Part shown: in pieces, positions 1-8,200 of the stretch
Numbering within the stretch: the stretch's first letter is position 1
Layout of the letters: each line of letters opens with the position of its first letter
From: JACCYQ01 sp036675565
GTDB taxonomy: Bacteria > Bacteroidota > Bacteroidia > Chitinophagales > Chitinophagaceae
DNA length: 64,000 nt
Direction of reading: 5' to 3'
NCBI GenBank assembly: GCA_036675565.1
Contig: JAKFER010000050.1
Coordinates: forward strand, 30,182 to 94,181
The notes under the pieces: model-generated
Seen by the model: only the letters and a program-made list of their open reading frames with translations
Told to the model about the DNA's origin: nothing
Databases searched by the model: none
Translations under genes and position numbers: made by a program

Positions 1-442
1 TGGAACGATCCCGGAAAGGACTGTTTTTCCCAGCCTCAGTGGGTGTTCCTTTCATGGTGGCTATTTCAGCAGATGTGGAATCATCAACATATGCCAATCC
101 CATTTTTATGAGCGTAACAGCATATTCATATAATTTATCAAAATAATCGGAGGCGTATAGTTCATTTTTCCAATCAAATCCAAGCCATTTTATATCTTCT
201 TTAATGCTGTCTACATATTCCGTTTCTTCTGTAATTGGATTGGTATCATCAAAGCGAAGATTGGTATATCCACCAAACTTTTTTGTTAAGCCGAAATTCA
301 GGCAAATGCTGGTAGCATGCCCAATATGCAAATACCCATTTGGTTCTGGTGGAAAACGGGTTACAATGGATTTGTACTTGCCCGATTTAAGGTGTTCATC
401 AACGATCTCTTCTAAAAAATTCAGGCTCTTTTCTTCACTCAT
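1..442 (-). CDS. glnS: Glutaminyl-tRNA synthetase, N-terminal part
   Basis: Charges tRNA-Gln with glutamine in the cytoplasm (class I aminoacyl-tRNA synthetase). Reading the minus strand from the ATG at 442 gives about 147 residues with the class I signature FPPEPNGYLHIGHA, in which HIGH is the ATP-binding motif, followed by LRFDDTNP and FDWKNELYASDYF, typical of GlnRS. The FPPEPNGYLHIGHA wording favours GlnRS over GluRS. The gene runs off the left edge, so the KMSKS half and anticodon-binding domain are missing. A TATCTTTG promoter element lies 22 bases upstream. The next gene to the right is divergent. Confidence 0.93.
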   Translation of the reverse strand, partial: MSEEKSLNFLEEIVDEHLKSGKYKSIVTRFPPEPNGYLHIGHATSICLNFGLTKKFGGYTNLRFDDTNPITEETEYVDSIKEDIKWLGFDWKNELYASDYFDKLYEYAVTLIKMGLAYVDDSTSAEIATMKGTPTEAGKNSPFRDRS

Positions 443-464
443 TTTTAATTGACTTTAAGGTGGG

Positions 465-472
465 CAAAGATA
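465..472 (-). promoter_or_regulatory. Bacteroidota -7 element of glnS
   Basis: TATCTTTG on the minus strand matches the Bacteroidota -7 consensus TAnnTTTG exactly, 22 bases before the glnS ATG. No convincing TTTG -33 box is visible at the usual distance. A 13-base palindrome (483-495) sits just upstream. Confidence 0.55.
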
Positions 473-482
473 ATGATGTTTG

Positions 483-495
483 CCATCTGAGATGG
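483..495. promoter_or_regulatory. 13-base palindrome in the glnS/flavodoxin divergent region
   Basis: CCATCT-G-AGATGG is a perfect inverted repeat with 6-base arms around one central base. It lies ten bases upstream of the glnS -7 element, between the divergent glnS and flavodoxin-domain genes, where an operator would be expected. No regulator is identified. Confidence 0.3.
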
Positions 496-575
496 AGGTT
501 GCAGATTGTAAATCAGGCAACCAGGTGATGATGGTCATATAATTAAACTGAATAACCTACTACTTTTCAAAAAAA

Positions 576-1118
576 ATGATGCAAGGCCTAATTATATACC
601 AGGGTAAATACGGAGCCACCAGGCAGTATGCAGACTGGCTGAAAGAGATGCTGAAAATTCCCGTAACAACCCCAAAAGAAATAAAAGCGATTGAAATTAA
701 GAATGCTGATTACCTGGTTATCGGCAGCAGTGTTTATGTAGGTAAGCTTTTGATCAGGCATTGGTTGAAAGAAAATATTACTGAACTGGTTAATAAAAAA
801 ATATTCATGTTCGTAGTTTCTGCCACACCTGCAAATGAAAAAGTAAAACTGGAAAGTTTTTTAATGAGCGTACCTGCCGAAATAAGATACCTGATAGAGA
901 TTTATTATTTACCGGGAAAAGTTATCAAAAAAAATTTATCATTCCTGGATAACTTCATTCTTCATATGGGAGCCTGGTTAACAAAAGATCCGGTTGAAAA
1001 GAAAAAAATGCTTACAGACTTTGATCTTATTGAAGTCAGTAAATTGAACGATTTGGTCAACTCCATTAAATCATTTGAAAAAAGCCAGGAAATGGATGTA
1101 TCACCAGTAGGCTATTAA
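576..1118 (+). CDS. Flavodoxin-domain protein (HemG-like)
   Basis: A 180-residue cytoplasmic flavodoxin-fold protein. The N-terminus (GLIIYQGKYGATRQYADWL) is the FMN phosphate-binding loop of Flavodoxin_5 proteins, with strand YLVIGSSVYVGKLL at about 48-61. The family includes menaquinone-dependent protoporphyrinogen IX oxidase HemG and other flavodoxin-domain proteins; the length is near that of HemG (about 180), but the C-terminal half cannot be confirmed as HemG by eye. Two consecutive ATGs occur (576 and 579). A TACTTTTC sequence (561-568), one base off the -7 consensus, precedes it. It is transcribed alone. Confidence 0.7.
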   Translation: MMQGLIIYQGKYGATRQYADWLKEMLKIPVTTPKEIKAIEIKNADYLVIGSSVYVGKLLIRHWLKENITELVNKKIFMFVVSATPANEKVKLESFLMSVPAEIRYLIEIYYLPGKVIKKNLSFLDNFILHMGAWLTKDPVEKKKMLTDFDLIEVSKLNDLVNSIKSFEKSQEMDVSPVGY

Positions 1119-1123
1119 AAAAA

Positions 1124-1149
1124 TACCCCGGTATTTGGTGGCCGGGGTA
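1124..1149. terminator. GC-rich hairpin after the flavodoxin gene
   Basis: TACCCCGG and CCGGGGTA form an 8-bp perfect stem with a 10-base loop a few bases after the flavodoxin stop codon. The T-rich tract lies on the minus-strand side (upstream A-run on plus), so as an intrinsic terminator it is better formed for leftward transcription; position suggests it also ends the rightward gene. Confidence 0.5.
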
Positions 1150-1396
1150 AGGATAAGCAATTGGTTAATGGCTTGGTTTTATTTAAAATTCATCATTGAA
1201 AGAATAACGGGTACTTGGTTCCATTAACTTTTACAAAGAAAATGATTTATTGAATCTGCCTGTGTACCCTTAAATGGGTATTTTATCCTTACTAAGTAGA
1301 ATCGCTTAGCATTAGTTTCTAATATCTGCTTCAAATTAATTTGGTAAATAAAATATTAATTCAGCAAAAGCAACGTAGATGTTTGCCTGAACCCGT

Positions 1397-1404
1397 TATT
1401 TTTG
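1397..1404 (+). promoter_or_regulatory. Bacteroidota -7 element of the DedA gene
   Basis: TATTTTTG matches TAnnTTTG exactly. It overlaps the upstream TTG at 1402, so that TTG cannot be the start if this promoter is used; the TTG at 1426, 21 bases downstream, fits better. Confidence 0.5.
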
Positions 1405-1425
1405 CCGGAATTAATTTTAAAAAGC

Positions 1426-2097
1426 TTGGAAGTTATTCAATCAATTATCGATTTCATACTGCATATAGACGATCACCTGGTTTATATTGTAAGCACTTAT
1501 AAAACGTGGACCTACCTGATCCTGTTCCTGATCATATTTGCTGAAACTGGATTTGTTGTCACCCCCTTTCTCCCTGGTGATTCATTATTGTTTGCAGCAG
1601 GAGCTATTATTGCCAAACCCGAAAGTGAATTGAATATTTTTCTGGCTATTGGATTATTGATCGTTGCAGCTATATCTGGCGACCTGGTTAATTACCATAT
1701 TGGAAAATACATTGGGCCAAAAGCATTCAGCGGAAAATACAGATTTCTTAAAAAAGAATATTTAGAAAAAACGCAACAGTTTTATAATAAGTATGGTGGT
1801 AAAACCATCATCTATGCTCGTTTTGTTCCAATCATCAGAACATTTGCTCCATTTGTTGCAGGTGTGGGGTCAATGACCTATAGCCGCTTTGCTTCTTATA
1901 ATATTATCGGGGGCATAATATGGATAGTCAGTTTTATGACATTAGGTTATTTTTTTGGTGGAATTCCTATCATCAAATCAAACTTTAGCCTCGTGATCTT
2001 TGCTATTATCATTCTTTCAATCATACCTCCCATCATCAGCGTGTTCAGAGAAAGAAGCAAAAATAAAAAGGCAAAGAAAGTCACCCCTTTGCCTTAA
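1426..2097 (+). CDS. DedA family membrane protein
   Basis: Inner-membrane DedA/SNARE-associated protein; the family is linked to envelope integrity and undecaprenyl-phosphate or phospholipid translocation. Visible are FAETGFVVTPFLPGDSLLF near residue 40 (the re-entrant loop with the conserved acidic residue and PGDSLL), GDLVNYHIGKYIG, and FARFVPIIRTFAPFVAG-type basic motif (ARFVPIIRTFAPFVAG), then C-terminal membrane segments and a lysine-rich tail. The start is taken as the TTG at 1426 (reading MEVIQ-like), because an upstream in-frame TTG at 1402 lies inside a promoter element; the choice is inference. About 223 residues. Confidence 0.88.
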   Translation: MEVIQSIIDFILHIDDHLVYIVSTYKTWTYLILFLIIFAETGFVVTPFLPGDSLLFAAGAIIAKPESELNIFLAIGLLIVAAISGDLVNYHIGKYIGPKAFSGKYRFLKKEYLEKTQQFYNKYGGKTIIYARFVPIIRTFAPFVAGVGSMTYSRFASYNIIGGIIWIVSFMTLGYFFGGIPIIKSNFSLVIFAIIILSIIPPIISVFRERSKNKKAKKVTPLP

Positions 2098-2120
2098 GTG
2101 CCAACCATTTTATTTTATTA

Positions 2121-2336
2121 TTATTTATAACCCCCGGCATTAGTTGCATCTTCCTTATCAACATTCCGGTTGGGATTCATTTCTCGTACGCTATCAACTA
2201 AATCATTTTTATCATCGGTATACTTATCACTGATTTTTTCAGCCTGCCTTCTATTTTCATTCTCCCTGGTAGAGTCAATATTTGTTTCAACCGTTCGGTT
2301 TATCGTTTCTTTCGTAGTTTTTTTGTCGTTTTTCAT
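2121..2336 (-). CDS. Small hydrophilic hypothetical protein
   Basis: A 71-residue, very polar and charged protein rich in Lys, Asp, Asn, Glu and Thr, with no signal peptide, membrane segment or cysteine. It starts MKNDKKTTKET and ends with NAGGYK. Composition is that of an intrinsically disordered or stress-type protein. It is convergent with the DedA gene. Function not recognised. Confidence 0.5.
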   Translation of the reverse strand: MKNDKKTTKETINRTVETNIDSTRENENRRQAEKISDKYTDDKNDLVDSVREMNPNRNVDKEDATNAGGYK

Positions 2337-2493
2337 AATTGTGTTTTTTTCAATAAAAACACAATTAATATGCCACTGGATTGAATATTTATTATCATTT
2401 TTTATGATAAAATGATGTGAAAAGTGAAATGTATATCAGTCTATGGCACATTTTTCCTGCAATAAATAATTGCGAGTGGATAAATATTACTAA

Positions 2494-2985
2494 ATGAAAA
2501 AGATCATAACCCTACTAATCAGCGCTTTTGTATTTATGCCAGTTGAGAAAATGGCAGCGCAGGATAAAGTTGTTGCTGAAAATATAAAGGAAATTATAAC
2601 CCATAAACAATTTACATTTTTAGCGGAAACAGCCGTGCCGTCTAACTTCAGATCCCGGCCACTCACATTTGGTTATGATGTCCAGGTTGCACCTGATTCA
2701 GTGATTAGTCATTTACCTTACTTTGGCCGTGCATATAGTGCTCCGGTTGATCCTTCGAAAGGCGGCATTCAATTTACCTCAACAGATTTCACCTACCAGG
2801 TTAAAGAAAAAGATAAGGGAGGATGGATAGTAACTATTCTTCCAAAAGATTATAATGATGTTCAACAAATGTACCTGCACGTAACTGAAAGCGGGTATGC
2901 CACTTTGCAAATTGTAAGCACCTTCAGGCAGCCAATATCATTTCATGGGCGAATCAGGGAAAGAAAATATCCCAGGGCATTTTAA
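2494..2985 (+). CDS. DUF4251 domain secreted protein
   Basis: A 163-residue exported protein of the Bacteroidota-specific DUF4251 family, function unknown. An N-terminal signal peptide (MKKIITLLISAFVFM...AAQ, cleavage near 22) is followed by the family pattern: a KQFTFLAETAVP strand, YDVQVAPDSVISHLPYFGRAY near the middle, FTSTDFTY, and a C-terminal VSTFRQPISFHGRI. It is probably periplasmic. Its stop codon overlaps by four bases the stop of the convergent DoxX-like gene. Confidence 0.8.
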   Translation: MKKIITLLISAFVFMPVEKMAAQDKVVAENIKEIITHKQFTFLAETAVPSNFRSRPLTFGYDVQVAPDSVISHLPYFGRAYSAPVDPSKGGIQFTSTDFTYQVKEKDKGGWIVTILPKDYNDVQQMYLHVTESGYATLQIVSTFRQPISFHGRIRERKYPRAF

Positions 2986-3374
2986 TAAACCATTTTCTGG
3001 TGATCCGCACTACCGGCAATGTGTAGGGCAAATGCGGCCATTGCTGAATCTTTTAAAATACTAACCAGCGCCATCTGTTGCATATCTGCTGCACCTGAAT
3101 TTAAATAATTTGGCAAATGGATGGTAAGTACAAAAATGATTAACAAAGCCGCCAGTAAATATGCAGCCAGTTTCACCCATTTATCCAAAAGAAAAGCAAT
3201 GGCTGCCAGAATAAACGCTGCACCAACAAAATAAACCCATATAATTCCCCCAGGCATATAAGGAGGTACATAAACTAACATACCATGTGGGTTAATGAAA
3301 TGTTGAATTCCGAAAATGATCATTACTATAGAGAGTATCCAGATGGCCACATGGGCGACTATATGTCTTTTCAT
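2982..3374 (-). CDS. DoxX-like small membrane protein
   Basis: A 130-residue protein with four hydrophobic segments (about 7-24, 42-62, 68-87 and a weaker C-terminal one) typical of DoxX/DoxX-like proteins. The N-terminal pattern IFGIQHFINP followed by PPYMPGG and a membrane helix fits this family. The role of DoxX proteins here is uncertain (redox or membrane functions have been proposed). Convergent four-base overlap with the DUF4251 gene. Confidence 0.65.
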   Translation of the reverse strand: MKRHIVAHVAIWILSIVMIIFGIQHFINPHGMLVYVPPYMPGGIIWVYFVGAAFILAAIAFLLDKWVKLAAYLLAALLIIFVLTIHLPNYLNSGAADMQQMALVSILKDSAMAAFALHIAGSADHQKMVY

Positions 3375-3500
3375 GTGTGTATATTTATAAAGACAAAAAA
3401 AAGCAAAAGGAATAACGGACCAACTATAGTGGAAGAAGAAATTACCAGGTAGTTTTGTACTTCAATTTAATTCATTTACAGGTGGTGGCCAAACCATATA

Positions 3501-3532
3501 AAAAAAAAGCTGCCTCATAAAAGACAGCTTTT
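3501..3532 (-). terminator. Intrinsic terminator
   Basis: AAAAGCTG (3505-3512) pairs with CAGCTTTT (3525-3532). On the minus strand the stem is followed by eight T. It ends the leftward transcript of the small membrane protein at 3658-3954. Confidence 0.7.
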
Positions 3533-3657
3533 AAAATAAAATGCACAAAATTAAATACTTACATTTTGCTTTATAAAAAATTGGTTGATCAATAAATTGT
3601 GCCCATACCAGTTTAATTCTAATTATAATTGATCTCCCCAATTTTTGAAAAAGGTAA

Positions 3658-3954
3658 TTACAGATCAGTGTCCGTATCTCTTGTTACGGTTTTTGTGACT
3701 GTAGTCCTGTCTGTACGTGCAGTACTTCCACCCCTGCCCAATAAGGCTACCAATAATAGAATAAATACGGCTGCACCGATAATCCAAACCCATGGATTGG
3801 AAAACCAATCACCGGTTTCTTCTTTGGTTACGGTAACTGAAGTGCTGGAAGATGAAGAGGTTGTATCCTGCGCAAAGACTACTGCCTGGATAAATAATAA
3901 AGCGCAAAATGCTGCAAATGCTTTTAATTTTCCGGCGATTGCTAAATGTTTCAT
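3658..3954 (-). CDS. Small exported single-TM hypothetical protein
   Basis: About 98 residues from the ATG at 3954, chosen because MKHLAIAG begins a normal signal peptide (to VFAQ, about residue 28); an in-frame upstream ATG at 3981 would put nine extra residues in front. After the signal comes a Ser/Thr-rich stretch, then WFSNPWVWIIGAAVFILLLVALL, a transmembrane helix, then a polar Thr/Arg/Asp-rich tail. This layout recurs in Bacteroidota genomes, but no function is known to me. Confidence 0.6.
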   Translation of the reverse strand: MKHLAIAGKLKAFAAFCALLFIQAVVFAQDTTSSSSSTSVTVTKEETGDWFSNPWVWIIGAAVFILLLVALLGRGGSTARTDRTTVTKTVTRDTDTDL

Positions 3955-4186
3955 GTAAGTTGAATTTAGTTTTAAAATCAATTTTACAAGAGCTATTCAA
4001 CAATTGGGCCATGGGGGTAGCAACATTTCATATACCATAGGCATTTTTATAACTAAACGCTGGTAATTAATTAAATATCCGGGTTTGGAAATCCTTCATG
4101 TACTGTCCAGACTTTTATCTTTCGTTTTTGTCAAAGCATGAATGCGAAAATCCATTCCAGTGGAAATCACATTCAGAATTAATTTG

Positions 4187-5197
4187 CTAAAACTGCGGAC
4201 ATTTAACTGCATTGGCACTAGAATTATTTCTATCAAGGAAACCAACATAAGACAATGATAATTCAAACCCTCCACGGCCAGCACTGCTGGTTTTTAATTT
4301 TGAGATATTCACATCGTAACTCAATCCAATAGAATAAGGATGATAATCCATTTTAAATGTTGGAATAATTGCATCATTCCATCTCAAAAAAGCTCCTGCA
4401 TGAAAAGTATAATCAGGGTTATCCAGTTCATGCCCCACTTTTAACCCATACATAGCCCCGGCCATGGTTTCCTGGTAAGTAGATTGTCTTGAATGATCTG
4501 CCAGTACTGTGATATAGGAATAATCATCAACATTAAATTTAAGACCTGCAGACAAAACCCATTTTGGATCAAGGGTGATATTGGCATTTTCGTAAAATGA
4601 GTTACGCGGTTTATTAAAATGATGATATGCCAAACCGATCACGAAACTATTATCCACACTGTTACCAAAATCTGAGTTCAGGCTGATACCCGCACTGCCA
4701 TCCAGGTATGAGTATTGGGTTTGATTAAAACTTTCCCCATCACCCAATCCTTCATAATTACTGTTAGTGGTCATTTTTGAACGATCGAACCGACGCTGTA
4801 CAAGTCCACCCATAAATCCTACGGATAAATAGGTGTTGCGATTTTCACTGATAGATTTATGGTAATTAACGGCAGGTAACAAATGCGTTGTGGTAAAAGC
4901 GATAGTTCCAGCCTTATCATAAAATGCCTGTAAACCCAGCGTTAAAAAATCATCTGCATTACCAATAGGCATTTTATATTCAGCGTTTAGGGAAGCTGTT
5001 TTATACGCAGCAGATATAGAGTTCCACTGGTTACGATAAACGGTCTGTACTCTCACGTCACCTTTTACAATCCCCGCTAATGCCGGGTTTCGATAAAGCG
5101 GTGTTTCATAAAATTGTGAGAAGTGGATATCCTGCGCCTGCAGGTACCCGAATGTGCATAGCGCACAAATAAGGTTTAGAAAGTAAAGTTTTTTCAT
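4187..5197 (-). CDS. PorP/SprF family outer-membrane protein (T9SS-associated)
   Basis: PorP/SprF proteins are outer-membrane beta-barrels that assist type IX secretion and attachment of a partner surface protein. The 336-residue sequence has a signal peptide (MKKLYFLNLICAL...LQAQ) and the family hallmark DIHFSQFYETPLYRNPALAG immediately after it, RVQTVYRNQWNSI, then alternating beta-strand sequence to the C-terminus. The ATG at 5197 is preferred over 5203. It lies about 30 bases downstream of the giant PKD protein gene on the same strand, the usual order for a T9SS type-B substrate and its SprF-type partner. Confidence 0.92.
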   Translation of the reverse strand: MKKLYFLNLICALCTFGYLQAQDIHFSQFYETPLYRNPALAGIVKGDVRVQTVYRNQWNSISAAYKTASLNAEYKMPIGNADDFLTLGLQAFYDKAGTIAFTTTHLLPAVNYHKSISENRNTYLSVGFMGGLVQRRFDRSKMTTNSNYEGLGDGESFNQTQYSYLDGSAGISLNSDFGNSVDNSFVIGLAYHHFNKPRNSFYENANITLDPKWVLSAGLKFNVDDYSYITVLADHSRQSTYQETMAGAMYGLKVGHELDNPDYTFHAGAFLRWNDAIIPTFKMDYHPYSIGLSYDVNISKLKTSSAGRGGFELSLSYVGFLDRNNSSANAVKCPQF

Positions 5198-5230
5198 AGT
5201 CATGATAATTATTATTCAAAAAAGGATAAA

Positions 5231-8200
5231 TTATTTCAGTAAAGAAATATCACCTTTAAATACAAGAACTTCATTATTGTCACAAACTACCTCGCATGCA
5301 TACACGTAAACATCAGGGTTTAATTGCTTGCCTTTATAGGTTCCGTCCCACCCAGCCCCGGCATCATTGGCCGTGAAATTCAGTCGCTCAAATACTAACT
5401 CTCCCCAACGATTAAACACTCTTAATGCTTTGATATTGGATACACCTGAACCTCTTGGATAAAATACATCATTGACACCATCACTGTTAGGCGAAAATGA
5501 ATTGGGAATAAAGAGGTTGCCATTATTACAGGTAACCCTGATGGTTACATCATCTGCCCAAACACAACCTGCACTGTTTTTAACTTCCAGGAAGTAACGG
5601 GTAGTTTCCCGTGGGTTTGCAAAAGGTTCCGGGCAGCTGGCACAATTCACAAATGCAGCTGGTGTCCATCTCCAACTGGTTACATCAGGAGAATACGTTG
5701 GTTTCAATTGATGTGTGGACCCTGCGGCAATGGTTACATCCTCCCCTGCATCAACAACTGGCAATGGTGTTACATGTACCAAAATAGTTGCTGTATCACT
5801 GAAACAATGGTCACCATCTGTTGCAATCACACGGTATTCCATGGATTTGTTTGGACGTGCAACAGGATCCGCGATATTATATTTATTTAATCCTTCTGAT
5901 GGCGACCAATTATATTGATCCGCACCTGAAGCCAGGAGTTGAATGGATTGCCCCGCACAAATACTGTCACCCGGAGAAACGGTTAACGATTGTGGCTGAC
6001 GTACCCTCATTTTTACTGAATCTGTACTGGTACATCCAAATTCATTCGTCCCGGTTACGTAATAAATATTATCCTGAGATGGTTTTGCAAATGGTTGTGG
6101 ACAAGATGTACAACCCAGGTCATTGGATAATTTCCATTCATAACTTAAAGCACCCGTGGGTTTTAACTGAACCGAATCGCCCAGGCATACGATGCCATCT
6201 GTACCTGCATTTACCTGTGGTAACGGAAATATAGTCAGCTTACTTTTTGCACTGTCAGTACAACCCTTATCATCCATTACAGTAGCTGTTACATCAAATG
6301 TTCCGGGTGTTGTATATGATTTTACAGGAGGAACTTGATCATTAAATTTTTCACCAGCACCAAAATCCCATTGCCAATTTAAGCTGCCTGCATCTCCACG
6401 TTTTAATTTGGCATTCCATTGTATGGTTGCTGGCATACAAGCTGCAGTATCACCGGGCAATTCTATTAACGGGCTTGCATAAACGCTGATCGTATCTTTC
6501 AGTACTACCTGGTCAGTGCAACCATTCAGTGTAGTAACTCGCAGGCTGATTGAATAATGACCCGGTTTTGAAAAATAATGCGAAGGGTTTTGCTGATCGC
6601 TTTGAGTACCATCACCAAAATCCCAATGATAACTTTGTACCATGTCATTGGTTTCTGTGGTATTGATAAATTGAATATTACCCTCATCACATAGCATATA
6701 TTTATCCATTTCAAAGCCAGCAGTAACATCCATAACACGAATCGTATCCGTTCCCATTATTGGTACTGAACAACCACTAGGATCTATTAATATCATTTTC
6801 GGCAGGTAATTGCCCGGAACAGTATATGTATGAGAAACAATGGAATCTGTTGTTGCCAGTGTATTTCCATCGCTAAAATCCCAGATAAATGAAGAACGGT
6901 TATGTGTACTCGCAATAAATTTTACTGTTAAGGGATTACATCCCACCGGGGGTTGATAGCTGAATGTACCCCGAGGACCACGTACTTCAATGCGCTTTGT
7001 AAATACATCTGTACATCCACCCGGACCCGTTGCTGTTAATGTTGCCATATAAATACCGGGTATTGTATAGTAATGCGAGGGACCAGGCATTTCTGAAGTA
7101 TTGCCATCTCCAAAATCATATTTTAAATGTGTATAGTTTTCAGAAGTATTTTTAAAATGGACCAATAATGGAGGGCATGAACTTAATGTGTCTGATACTG
7201 TAAAAGATGCTTTAGGAAAACTGATTTGTACATAAGCCTGCTTTTTGATGGAATCAACACATCCATACCTGTCAGTAACCAATAACCGGATATCATATGA
7301 TCCAACATTGCTGTAGGTATGTTGAGGATTTGTCAGATCAGCTGATATTCCATCACCAAATTGCCATTGATATTTCAGATCATAGCCTGTTGAAAGGTTT
7401 TCAAACTGAATAGGTTTATCCGTGCAGGATATTGAATCTGCAGAAAGAAAATCTGCTTTGGGTTGAGCAATAATCACAGATTTCGCTTTGCTGATCATAT
7501 CTGTACAACCATAACTATCGGTGACTGTGAGCGCAACTTTATATTCACCTGCTTTTTGGTAATAATGATTGAAAGGTTGAAATCCGTTTGAATCAATCGT
7601 GCCATCACCGAAATTCCAATTCCATTTAATAATAGCATGATTGCCATCGGTAGAAGAAAGATCTTTAAATGAAATACCTGATTCTCCAAGGCATGCACCC
7701 GGCACACCTGGCTCAAAATCAGCAGTAGGCCCAAAGACGTTTATCAGCAAAGAATAAGTATCTGTACATTCCAGCAAATCTGTTATAGAAAGTGAAACTG
7801 TATAATTACCCGCTTTTAAATACTGGTGACTGGTGTTTCCTGCTGAAGTAGCATTCGTTCCATCACCAAAATCCCATGACCAGGATGCAATATTATCAGC
7901 GTTAATTTTGAGCGCAGAAAAGTTTATGGCAGTTCCTTTGCAAACTTCGGTTGCATCAGCACGAAAGTTTGCTTTTTCATTTATCACCTGCACCGTTTGA
8001 CGGGTTGAATGCGTACAACTGCCGTTGGTAATATTTAATATCACTTCATAAGTTCCCGGTTTGGTATATTGATGTTGAGGATTGACTTCTGAAGATGATT
8101 GTCCATCACCAAATAACCATTGATAACTAACAGCACCGATGGATTGATCCTTAAAATCAACGGTGAATTTTTCAGAACAGTTTTGCGTGAAGCCAAAACT

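Noticed and set aside
1402..1404. TTG at 1402 as the DedA start codon
   Set aside because: It lies in a perfect TAnnTTTG element, and the TTG at 1426 gives the normal family N-terminus.
5708..6234. Plus-strand frames inside the 5-6 kb PKD gene
   Set aside because: They are antisense to the PKD/Ig-like repeats and show no motif of their own.
7495..7734. Open frame inside the giant PKD gene
   Set aside because: Shadow of the PKD repeats in another frame, without independent signals; same for other frames within 5.2-10 kb.
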